Below, piece by piece: positions 1 to 6,806 of a stretch of 8,603 bases of DNA. The position numbers were made by a program, and so were the translations under genes. The notes beneath the pieces were generated by a model that worked only from the letters and a program-made list of their open reading frames with translations, was not told the origin of the DNA and did not search any database. Source of the DNA: Lachnospiraceae bacterium UBA3866 (GTDB lineage Bacteria; Bacillota; Clostridia; Lachnospirales; Lachnospiraceae); the NCBI GenBank assembly GCA_002392345.1, contig DGGU01000044.1, positions 1 through 8,603 of the forward strand. The letters are read 5' to 3'. Each line of letters opens with the position of its first letter. Within the stretch, counting starts at the first letter, position 1.

Positions 1-41
1 GGTCCGTAGCCAAGTGCTCTATCCAATTGAGCTACACGCTC
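1..41 (-). tRNA. tRNA-Arg(ACG), 5' part, cut by the window edge
   Basis: The minus strand from 41 down to 1 folds as the 5' half of a tRNA. The acceptor 5' strand is GAGCGTG (41-35), followed by T8-A9. The D stem is GCTC/GAGC (32-29 with 19-16) around a 9-nt loop containing GG. The anticodon stem 5' side is CTTGG (14-10), and the loop is CTACGGA (9-3) with anticodon ACG at 7-5. The first two bases of the 3' anticodon strand (CC, 2-1) pair as expected. Anticodon ACG assigns arginine; in bacteria A34 of this tRNA is normally deaminated to inosine, so that it reads CGU, CGC and CGA. The T arm, acceptor 3' strand and any CCA lie outside the window. It has its own promoter immediately upstream. 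Confidence 0.95.
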
Positions 42-51
42 AAACAAATAT

Positions 52-79
52 ATTATAGCAAAAAGTTCTAAGTTGTCAA
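52..79 (-). promoter_or_regulatory. Sigma-A-type promoter of the tRNA-Arg gene
   Basis: On the minus strand there is a perfect -35 TTGACA (79-74), a 16-nt spacer and a perfect -10 TATAAT (57-52). The -10 is preceded by TGC, giving an extended -10 (TGnTATAAT). Transcription would start near 45, a few nucleotides before the mature tRNA 5' end at 41. A near-perfect match is typical of stable-RNA promoters. The -35 lies 12 bp after the stop codon of the SGNH hydrolase gene, and I see no hairpin terminator between them. Confidence 0.9.
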
Positions 80-91
80 GAAATATAGCCT

Positions 92-883
92 CTATTCTTG
101 ATCCTTATTAAAGTACTTCTCACTAACGCGATTAATCTCATCATTGTATTTTGACATATCTTTAATCATTTTAACATAAAAGTCTTTCTCATAACTTGGC
201 GAAAGTTTTGCATCTTCATCTTCTTTTATAACTTTTGTAACACGTTTCAAAAGTTCTTTGCAAAAACCTTCACTTGGGTGTATAAAATCATTAGGTTGAA
301 AACCATATGTGGTAAGTAAGTCACTAGTATCGATAAAGAGTAATTTTTTATCAACTGCAACCTTTTTAACTACTGCATCAAAATCCTCACATGGCACTGT
401 ATAAAAATGTAAAAAATATGATATAAAGGTATTATAATTTGGTTTAAGATAACTTGATAAGATAACCTGCATACCTTTATCTTTAAAGGTGTCAACGATC
501 AACTCAAGGTCTTTTTTAAAATCGTGGATGTCTGTCTTTTGCATAAAATCATTGGCACCAATAAATAAAAACACATATTTGTGCTGGCCTTTATACATTG
601 GCACAAGTTCATCATATATTTGTTTTACTTTATAGCCTGGGTGAACTACATAATTAAACGCTTTATTGTTGTGATAAGAAAAGAATACCGCATAACTATC
701 CCCTATCACAACCAAGTCTTTGACCTTCAAATCGCGATAATTCTGATCCATAAAAATAGTTACATTGAGATCAGAAAGTGAACGAAAATCTCCAGTATAA
801 TTAACCTCTGCATAGCAGACATTAGACAATACTAGAATATAAGCCAGTATCAAAATTATTATCTTTTTTAAAATCTTAATCAT
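92..883 (-). CDS. Exported SGNH/GDSL-family hydrolase (probable esterase or lipase-like)
   Basis: This 263-residue protein begins with a signal peptide: lysines at 3, 6 and 7, a hydrophobic core at about 8-20, and a likely signal peptidase I site after Cys-Tyr-Ala (residue 25). The SGNH hallmarks appear in order: block I VVIGDSY with nucleophile Ser63, an oxyanion Gly at about 83, block III IGAND with Gly109 and Asn111, and the C-terminal DFIHP with Asp199 and His202. The catalytic set looks intact. Known members deacylate sugars, lipids or peptidoglycan; the substrate here cannot be told. Residues after about 220 form a charged tail. The ATG at 883-881 overlaps the uvrA TGA (ATGA), and no good Shine-Dalgarno lies close, so translation is probably coupled to uvrA. 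The stop is TAG. There is no lipobox, so it is probably released or loosely wall-associated rather than a lipoprotein. Family assignment is firm; function is inferred. Confidence 0.88.
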   Translation of the reverse strand: MIKILKKIIILILAYILVLSNVCYAEVNYTGDFRSLSDLNVTIFMDQNYRDLKVKDLVVIGDSYAVFFSYHNNKAFNYVVHPGYKVKQIYDELVPMYKGQHKYVFLFIGANDFMQKTDIHDFKKDLELIVDTFKDKGMQVILSSYLKPNYNTFISYFLHFYTVPCEDFDAVVKKVAVDKKLLFIDTSDLLTTYGFQPNDFIHPSEGFCKELLKRVTKVIKEDEDAKLSPSYEKDFYVKMIKDMSKYNDEINRVSEKYFNKDQE

Positions 884-3717
884 AAAATCTTTTTTAGAAA
901 TTCTCCAGTATACGACTTTTTTGAACGAGCAATCTCTCTTGGTGTACCTGTTGCTATAACAGTGCCACCATTATCTCCAGAATCAGGTCCAAGATCTATT
1001 ATATAATCTGCACTCTTAATAACATCAAGATTGTGTTCGATGACAACTACAGTATTTCCACTATCGGTAAGCTTCTGCAATATATCAATTAACTTATGAA
1101 CGTCATAGAAATGCAGTCCTGTCGTAGGCTCGTCAAGTATATAAAGTGTCTTTCCTGTAGCACGCTTTGCAAGTTCAGTTGCAAGCTTAACTCTCTGTGC
1201 TTCTCCGCCAGAAAGCTCTGTTGCAGGCTGACCAAGTTTCATATATCCAAGTCCAACTGCTTTAAGCACTTCAAGATATCGCATGATCCTTGGTTGGTTC
1301 TTAAAAAATACATTTGCTTCATCTATAGTCATGTCAAGCACATCAAATATATTTTTATCTTTATATTTTACTTCTAATGTTTCTCTATTATATCTCTTAC
1401 CATTACAAGAATCGCATGTGACATATACATCAGGAAGGAAGTGCATCTCTATCTTTATGATACCATCACCCTCGCACTTTTCACACCTACCACCTTTAAC
1501 ATTAAACGAGAATCTCCCTTTGCTATATCCCCTTTCTTTAGCATCTGGTGTACTTGCATAGAGGTCTCTTATGAGGTCGTAGACCCCAGTATAAGTCGCT
1601 GGGTTAGACCTAGGTGTCTTACCTATAGGGCTTTGATCTATCATTATAACTTTATCAAAATTATCACTACCAATGATTTTATCGTGCTTACCTGGCCTTA
1701 TATTAGCATGATTTATCGTATGTGCAAGGCTTTTATAGAGCACTTCATTAATTAGGCTTGATTTTCCGCTACCTGAGACGCCAGTTATACAAGTAAATAC
1801 TGATAATGGTATGTCAACATCAATATTTTTAAGATTATTTTCTCTTGCTCCTTTTATAGTAATATAGCCTTGTGGCTTTCTATAATCTTTTCTGTTCTCT
1901 ATCTTTAATTTACCACTTAGATATTTACCTGTTATGCTATCCTTACATTTTTCTATATCCTTGACGCATCCACTGGCAACTAGTTTTCCTCCGTTGACAC
2001 CTGCATAAGGTCCTATGTCAACAATATAATCAGAAGCTCTCATGGTCTCTTCATCATGCTCTACTACAAGCACAGTATTGCCAAGGTCTCGAAGGTTTTT
2101 AAGTGTTGCAATCAATTTTGCATTGTCCTTCTGATGTAACCCTATCGATGGCTCATCAAGTATATAACATACTCCTACAAGTCCTGTTCCTATCTGTGTT
2201 GCAAGTCTTATCCTCTGTGCCTCACCACCTGATAAAGATGCCGTCATACGAGAAAGCGCTAAATACTCTAATCCAACATCTATCAAAAAATTAACTCTTA
2301 CCTTGATTTCTTTTAAAATCACCGCACCGATTTTTTCTTGCATAGAATTAAGCTTTAGATTAGTGATAAAATTTCTAAAATCTATAAGCGATAAGTCGCA
2401 AACCTCTGCTATGTTCTTTCCACCAACTGTCACAGCCAAAGATGATTTTTTAAGTCTCTGGCCATGGCACTCTTCACAGGGAAGCAATGTCATAAACTCT
2501 TCATAGTGAGACTTCTGTGTATCAGTAGACCATTCATTGTATCGTTGACGGCTCGTCTCTATAAGTCCAGCCCAATTGACTTCCCAAGTGTTAGTATTAC
2601 CAGCTGCTGATTTATATCTAACATCTATAGTGTCATCGCCAATACCATAGAGTATTATATCCTTTTCTCTCTTTGTTAGATCTTTCCATGGTGTATCAAG
2701 CGACACTTTGTATTTTTTTGCTACCTGCCTTAGGATAGCCCCTGACCAAGAATTCTCCTTATGTGATGAAGCAAAACCAGTTATGGCAATGCAGCCCTCA
2801 TTTATAGAGAGTGACTTATCTGGTATCATAAGGTCTATATCAAACTCTTGCTTATATCCAAGACCCGAACACTCTTCACAGGCGCCAAAAGGATTATTAA
2901 ACGAAAAAGACCTTGGCTCAATCTCCTGTATGCTTATACCACAATCAGAACATGCAAAGTTTTGGCTAAAGTTAAGTGGCTTACCACCTATCACATCAAC
3001 TTGCAAAAGACCATCCGATAATTTAAACACTGTCTCTATACTATCTGTAAGTCTTTTTTCTATACCTTCTTTGATAACTAATCTATCAACTATGATCTCA
3101 ATATTATGTTTTATATTCTTGTCAAGTTTTATCTCCTCATCAAGTGAATAGTCATTGCCATCTATCCTAACCCTTGAATATCCAGATTTTTTGGCTGATT
3201 CTATAACTTTCTCATGTCTTCCTTTCTTTCCACGGACAACATAAGCAAGAAGTTGAACCTTTGTTCCAGCCTTAAGTTTCATTATGGTGTCTACTATCTC
3301 ATCTACTGATTGCCTCTTTATCTCTTTTCCACAATTAGGGCAATGAGGTATACCAATACGAGCATAGAGAAGCCTTAGATAATCATATATCTCAGTCACT
3401 GTCCCCACAGTAGAACGAGGATTTCTATTGGTTGATTTCTGGTCTATAGATATAGCAGGTGAAAGGCCTTCAATTGATGTAACTTTGGGCTTTTCCATCT
3501 GGCCAAGAAATTGCCTTGCATAAGAAGATAGAGACTCCATATAACGCCTCTGGCCTTCAGCGAATATAGTGTCAAAAGCAAGACTTGACTTGCCACTGCC
3601 TGATACACCAGTAATTACAACAAATTTATCTCTTGGTATATCAAGATTGATATTCTTAAGATTATGCTCGCTCGCACCTCTTATCTTTATTAAATTGGCA
3701 TCATCGATTTTCTTCAT
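880..3717 (-). CDS. uvrA: Excinuclease ABC subunit A (UvrA)
   Basis: UvrA is the damage-sensing ABC-type ATPase of nucleotide excision repair. It forms a dimer that loads UvrB on distorted DNA. The 945 residues match the family's usual length of about 940. First ATPase half: Walker A GVSGSGKS (37-44), signature LSGGEAQR (495-502), Walker B ILDEP (519-523). Second half: Walker A 646-653, signature 835-842, Walker B ILDEP (860-864). Cys pairs at 256/259 with 280/283 and at 745/748 with 768/771 are the conserved zinc modules. Further CxxC pairs at 126/129 and 414/417 probably make the remaining zinc site. Residues about 131-245 correspond to the UvrB-binding/insertion region. Nothing is truncated. 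The ATG is 3 nt after the epimerase stop; the nearest purine-rich stretch (AAAAAGG) is about 20 nt upstream, so coupled translation is likely. uvrB, a common neighbour, is absent here. Confidence 0.98.
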   Translation of the reverse strand: MKKIDDANLIKIRGASEHNLKNINLDIPRDKFVVITGVSGSGKSSLAFDTIFAEGQRRYMESLSSYARQFLGQMEKPKVTSIEGLSPAISIDQKSTNRNPRSTVGTVTEIYDYLRLLYARIGIPHCPNCGKEIKRQSVDEIVDTIMKLKAGTKVQLLAYVVRGKKGRHEKVIESAKKSGYSRVRIDGNDYSLDEEIKLDKNIKHNIEIIVDRLVIKEGIEKRLTDSIETVFKLSDGLLQVDVIGGKPLNFSQNFACSDCGISIQEIEPRSFSFNNPFGACEECSGLGYKQEFDIDLMIPDKSLSINEGCIAITGFASSHKENSWSGAILRQVAKKYKVSLDTPWKDLTKREKDIILYGIGDDTIDVRYKSAAGNTNTWEVNWAGLIETSRQRYNEWSTDTQKSHYEEFMTLLPCEECHGQRLKKSSLAVTVGGKNIAEVCDLSLIDFRNFITNLKLNSMQEKIGAVILKEIKVRVNFLIDVGLEYLALSRMTASLSGGEAQRIRLATQIGTGLVGVCYILDEPSIGLHQKDNAKLIATLKNLRDLGNTVLVVEHDEETMRASDYIVDIGPYAGVNGGKLVASGCVKDIEKCKDSITGKYLSGKLKIENRKDYRKPQGYITIKGARENNLKNIDVDIPLSVFTCITGVSGSGKSSLINEVLYKSLAHTINHANIRPGKHDKIIGSDNFDKVIMIDQSPIGKTPRSNPATYTGVYDLIRDLYASTPDAKERGYSKGRFSFNVKGGRCEKCEGDGIIKIEMHFLPDVYVTCDSCNGKRYNRETLEVKYKDKNIFDVLDMTIDEANVFFKNQPRIMRYLEVLKAVGLGYMKLGQPATELSGGEAQRVKLATELAKRATGKTLYILDEPTTGLHFYDVHKLIDILQKLTDSGNTVVVIEHNLDVIKSADYIIDLGPDSGDNGGTVIATGTPREIARSKKSYTGEFLKKIL

Positions 3718-3720
3718 GAC

Positions 3721-4602
3721 TTATATGGTTTTTATACCTTTTTCAAATTTAGTAAATGTAATATCAGGCATAATACTTTTTAGTTTTCTTATATTAGGTA
3801 TAGCAAATGTCTCTATACTATCTAGTCTTGCTCCAAATCTAAGTTTTGCCTTTGACTTTAAAGTCTCTTTAGCACTAATGCAATACTCTTTAAGAAGTCT
3901 TGTATCATCACTTGCTATATCATATGTATCTGCATGAGCATCGTTTTCTATAAACCCATAGACAATAGATACAAAATCATCTATAAATAAAAAATTCCAC
4001 TTATAATTACAAGAACTTAAGTCTATATTAGTATTGCTTCTTAAACATCTAACAAGTTCTTTTATAAGTGAATTCTCTCTATCGTCCTTGCCATATATAG
4101 AAAATATTCTAAAATGAATAAAATTAATATCAGTGTCTTTAAGAGATTTCACTGCCTCATCAGCAAATTTTTTCTTGGCCATACCATAGGCAGTATCAGA
4201 ATACTCAGCTTGCGAACCTGCAAATATAAATCTTCTAACCTTCATAATTTTAGCAAATTTCAAAACCTTCATGCTATAATCCACATTGAGCATCTGCATC
4301 ATGAAATTGGATCTATCTAGCGTCGCACCCCAAGCAAAATGTATAAATGTTATATCTGCTTTCTTTATATCCTTAAACTCTTTATCAGAATGTGCATTTA
4401 TAAACTCATCAAAATCGTCTTTGGTCAAAGTATCAAAATCAATCTCTATAATATTTAGGCCTCGGATATTTTTTATATTTTCTTTTCTCGTTGAATCAGG
4501 CCTCACAATTCCAAAAACAATAAAGCCTTTAGATAAAAGATACTTCGCAGTACTTTTTCCAAGGAACGATGTAACTCCAGTTATAATTGCAACTTTCTTC
4601 AT
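3721..4602 (-). CDS. NAD(P)-dependent epimerase/dehydratase-like protein (extended SDR family)
   Basis: This 293-residue soluble Rossmann-fold protein has an N-terminal dinucleotide-binding loop TGVTSFLG (8-15). It is a GxxxxxG form in which the usual middle glycine is Ser12, a variant I expect in this family. The catalytic parts are present: Ser130 in AGSQAEY and the YxxxK pair Tyr139/Lys143. RIFSIYG (165-171) matches the RxFNxYG element of sugar-nucleotide epimerases and dehydratases, and FLFIDDFV (204-211) matches the substrate-domain motif. Such enzymes act on nucleotide-sugars such as UDP-, dTDP- or CDP-sugars. The exact substrate cannot be deduced, and no other glycan gene is in view apart from the secreted SGNH hydrolase two genes on. 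Start ATG at 4602-4600 fits the family N-terminus, but only a poor Shine-Dalgarno (TTTGG) precedes it. The stop is 3 nt before uvrA, indicating co-transcription. Confidence 0.85.
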   Translation of the reverse strand: MKKVAIITGVTSFLGKSTAKYLLSKGFIVFGIVRPDSTRKENIKNIRGLNIIEIDFDTLTKDDFDEFINAHSDKEFKDIKKADITFIHFAWGATLDRSNFMMQMLNVDYSMKVLKFAKIMKVRRFIFAGSQAEYSDTAYGMAKKKFADEAVKSLKDTDINFIHFRIFSIYGKDDRENSLIKELVRCLRSNTNIDLSSCNYKWNFLFIDDFVSIVYGFIENDAHADTYDIASDDTRLLKEYCISAKETLKSKAKLRFGARLDSIETFAIPNIRKLKSIMPDITFTKFEKGIKTI

Positions 4603-4614
4603 ATACCAAATAAT

Positions 4615-4633
4615 AGGGAAGCTATGCTTCCCT
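4615..4633. terminator. Perfect hairpin between hppA and the epimerase gene (possible partial terminator)
   Basis: AGGGAAGC (4615-4622) and GCTTCCCT (4626-4633) form an 8-bp perfect stem around the 3-nt loop 4623-4625. In the gene direction (minus) the stem begins 7 nt after the hppA TAA stop and is followed by TATTATTT, an imperfect T tract that runs almost into the epimerase start. Read on the plus strand, the stem ends in five Ts (4633-4637), so it looks like a better intrinsic terminator for antisense transcription. It may reduce hppA read-through into the epimerase-uvrA-SGNH genes or protect the hppA mRNA 3' end. The hairpin is seen directly; its activity is inferred. Confidence 0.6.
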
Positions 4634-4640
4634 TTTTATA

Positions 4641-6710
4641 TTACATACCTGCCATTTTTAAAAATAGTGGAGCAAATACAAGTGATACTATGGTCATAAG
4701 TTTAATAAGTATGTTGATTGATGGACCTGAGGTATCCTTGAATGGATCTCCAACTGTATCACCGACAACTGCTGCCTTATGAGTTTCTGATCCCTTGCCA
4801 CCGAAAGCACCTTGCTCGATATATTTTTTTGCATTGTCCCAAGCGCCACCAGCATTACTCATAAATATAGCCATACACACACCAGAAACTAATGCTCCTG
4901 CAAGAAGTCCACCAAGTGCTTCTATCCCAAGGAATGGCACAGATCCCACAACAAGTGGTGCAAGAACTGCAAGAAGTCCTGGTACTACCATCTCTCTAAG
5001 TGATGCATGTGTTGATATCTCTACACATCTCTTGTAATTGGCTTTAGCTTTGCCTTCTTTAAGTCCTGCTATCTCTCTCATCTGTCTCTCTACTTCAGTA
5101 ACCATATCTCCTGCTGCTTTAGACACAGATTCCATTGTAAATGCTGAAAACAAGAAAGGTAGCATCGCACCTATGAGAAGTCCTACTACTGTTGTTGGTT
5201 TTAATATATCTATCATAGAAAGATTGACTTTCTGAGCATATGAAACAAAAAGTGCTAAGGCTGTAAGTGCTGCAGATCCTATAGCAAAGCCTTTGCCCAT
5301 GGCTGCTGTAGTATTACCTACTGAATCCAAAGTATCAGTGATCTCACGAACAGATTCTGGAAGTTCTGACATCTCTGCTATACCACCAGCATTATCTGCG
5401 ATTGGCCCATAAGCATCAACTGCTACAGTTATACCTGTAGTTGAGAGCATACCAACTGCTGCAAGTGCTATACCATATAGTCCGCCACCAGCAACAACTT
5501 GTTCTCCAAAATTATATGCAATTATGGTTGCTATACATATGAGTACTATAGATATCCATGTTGATTTCATACCCACAGCAATGCCTGATATGATAGTTGT
5601 AGCAGCGCCACCTTTATTAGACTGCTCTGCTATATGCTTTACAAATTTATAATCAGCAGAAGTGTATACTTCTGTAATCTTTCCAATTATAACTCCGACA
5701 AGTAGTCCTGCTATGATGGCAACGCCGTATTTAACATTACCTAAAATATAATTTGAAAATACTAATGCTGCTACAACGACAATAGCTGATGCAATATATG
5801 TCCCTGTGTTAAGAGCTTTCTGAGGATTGCCATTACCTCTTACAAACTGAGCACCAATTATCGCTGCAATTATACCGCTTGCTGCGAGTACAAAAGTAAA
5901 TAACACACCCTTTTGTCCTATAGCACTATTGGTAACTGCTAGTGTCAAAGCCGATATTATAGCTCCAACATATGATTCGAAAAGATCTGCACCCATACCA
6001 GCTACATCGCCAACATTATCGCCTACGTTGTCAGCTATAACTGCAGGATTTCTTGGGTCATCCTCAGGTAGGTCTTCTATGGTCTTACCAGCTATATCAG
6101 CTCCTACATCTGCTGCCTTAGTATATATACCACCACCAACTCTTGCAAAAAGTGCTATAGTTGATGCACCAAGAGAATATCCAGTAAGTATCTCTGCATT
6201 GCCAGTTAAAAAGTATATAAGAGTACATCCAAGTAAGCCAAATCCTACTACACACATACCCATAACTGAACCACCACGAAAAGCTATAAGAAGAGCTTTA
6301 TTCATACCGCCAGTTCTTGCTCCATTGGCAGTACGAACATTGGCCTTTGTGGCAATATTCATTCCAAAGTAACCAGCAAAAATTGAAAATACAGCTCCAA
6401 GCAAAAAACTTAGTGCAGACTGTATTCCAGGCGCTGTATTTGTATTGGTAAATACTGCGATAGCAACAAAAAGCACTACTATAACTATAGCAAGTATCCT
6501 ATACTCAGCAAATAAAAATGCCCTTGCTCCTTCTTTTATACTATTAGATATCTCCTTCATCCTATCAGTGCCTTCATCCTCTTTAGAAACAAGTGAAGTT
6601 AAGATACCAGCAAATATTAGTGCAAATATCGCAACAGCCAATATGACTATAAGTATTGGCTTAATTCCGTCAAATGTGCCAAGGTTTGCACTACATAAAA
6701 TCGTTTTCAT
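4641..6710 (-). CDS. hppA: K+-dependent, probably Na+-translocating membrane pyrophosphatase
   Basis: This integral membrane pump couples hydrolysis of pyrophosphate to export of Na+ and/or H+. The 689 residues are highly hydrophobic, with the first membrane segment at about 18-40, and the length is normal for this family of roughly 16 transmembrane helices. The cytoplasmic PPi/Mg-binding motifs are intact: DVGADIAGK (201-209), EDDPRNPAVIADNVGDNVGD (216-235) and, near the C-terminus, GDTVGDPFKDTSGPS (650-664). GNTTAA (465-470) with Ala469 and Gly472, in place of the Lys/Thr pair of K+-independent enzymes, marks the K+-dependent class. DLFESY (242-247) places the gate glutamate at Glu245, the position typical of Na+-pumping members, although some H+-pumping bacterial enzymes share it. 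The start ATG is preceded by GGAGG and a strong promoter. Ion specificity is inferred. Confidence 0.97.
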   Translation of the reverse strand: MKTILCSANLGTFDGIKPILIVILAVAIFALIFAGILTSLVSKEDEGTDRMKEISNSIKEGARAFLFAEYRILAIVIVVLFVAIAVFTNTNTAPGIQSALSFLLGAVFSIFAGYFGMNIATKANVRTANGARTGGMNKALLIAFRGGSVMGMCVVGFGLLGCTLIYFLTGNAEILTGYSLGASTIALFARVGGGIYTKAADVGADIAGKTIEDLPEDDPRNPAVIADNVGDNVGDVAGMGADLFESYVGAIISALTLAVTNSAIGQKGVLFTFVLAASGIIAAIIGAQFVRGNGNPQKALNTGTYIASAIVVVAALVFSNYILGNVKYGVAIIAGLLVGVIIGKITEVYTSADYKFVKHIAEQSNKGGAATTIISGIAVGMKSTWISIVLICIATIIAYNFGEQVVAGGGLYGIALAAVGMLSTTGITVAVDAYGPIADNAGGIAEMSELPESVREITDTLDSVGNTTAAMGKGFAIGSAALTALALFVSYAQKVNLSMIDILKPTTVVGLLIGAMLPFLFSAFTMESVSKAAGDMVTEVERQMREIAGLKEGKAKANYKRCVEISTHASLREMVVPGLLAVLAPLVVGSVPFLGIEALGGLLAGALVSGVCMAIFMSNAGGAWDNAKKYIEQGAFGGKGSETHKAAVVGDTVGDPFKDTSGPSINILIKLMTIVSLVFAPLFLKMAGM

Positions 6711-6714
6711 ATAG

Positions 6715-6719
6715 CCTCC
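6715..6719 (-). promoter_or_regulatory. Ribosome binding site of hppA
   Basis: GGAGG on the minus strand ends 4 nt before the ATG at 6710-6708. It is the only strong Shine-Dalgarno in the window and fixes the hppA start. The spacing is slightly short. Confidence 0.8.
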
Positions 6720-6725
6720 AAAATC

Positions 6726-6762
6726 AAAAATAAAAATAAAGCAAAATCAAAAAGATCTTGCT
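6726..6762 (-). terminator. Hairpin plus T-rich tract in the hppA leader (argS terminator, attenuator or 5' stabilising stem)
   Basis: On the minus strand AGCAAGATC (6762-6754), loop TTTTT (6753-6749) and GATTTTGCT (6748-6740) pair over 9 bp with one G-U. They are followed by TTATTTTTATTTTT (6739-6726). This resembles an intrinsic terminator, but the stem is AT-rich and the T tract is broken by A residues. It lies downstream of the hppA promoter and starts only a few nucleotides after the expected start site. It therefore belongs to hppA mRNA as well as to any argS read-through transcript. Its real role (ending argS, attenuating hppA, or protecting the hppA 5' end) cannot be settled from sequence. 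Confidence 0.6.
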
Positions 6763-6775
6763 CAAATCTATATAA

Positions 6776-6804
6776 ATTATAGCATAATACTAATCTAAAG
6801 TCAA
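6776..6804 (-). promoter_or_regulatory. Sigma-A-type promoter of hppA
   Basis: On the minus strand, -35 TTGACT (6804-6799), a 17-nt spacer and -10 TATAAT (6781-6776), again with an extended TGC just upstream of the -10. The start is expected near 6769-6767, giving a leader of about 57-59 nt. The -35 begins 2 bp after the argS stop codon, so the promoter fills almost the entire gap between the genes. Its strength suggests constitutive, high expression of the pump. Confidence 0.88.
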
Positions 6805-6806
6805 AT

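Noticed and set aside
808..883. Lipoprotein signal in the SGNH hydrolase (Cys23 after a hydrophobic stretch)
   Set aside because: The residues before the cysteine (Ser-Asn-Val) do not fit a lipobox, while Cys-Tyr-Ala followed by Glu fits signal peptidase I cleavage.
2574..2605. Plus-strand TTGACT followed by TATTAC inside uvrA as an antisense promoter
   Set aside because: The spacing is too short (about 13 nt) and the -10 match is poor.
2708..3151. 147-codon open frame on the plus strand inside uvrA
   Set aside because: It is antisense to a conserved part of uvrA, has no family resemblance and no good ribosome binding site or promoter. It is a shadow of the real gene.
4640..4665. Possible promoter for the epimerase gene (TATAAA at the hppA stop)
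   Set aside because: There is no acceptable -35 at 16-18 nt upstream, and the hairpin lies immediately downstream.
5929..6372. 147-codon open frame on the plus strand inside hppA
   Set aside because: Its composition (many Ala, Pro, Ser, Ile) is what the reverse strand of a conserved membrane protein gives, and there is no independent support for it.
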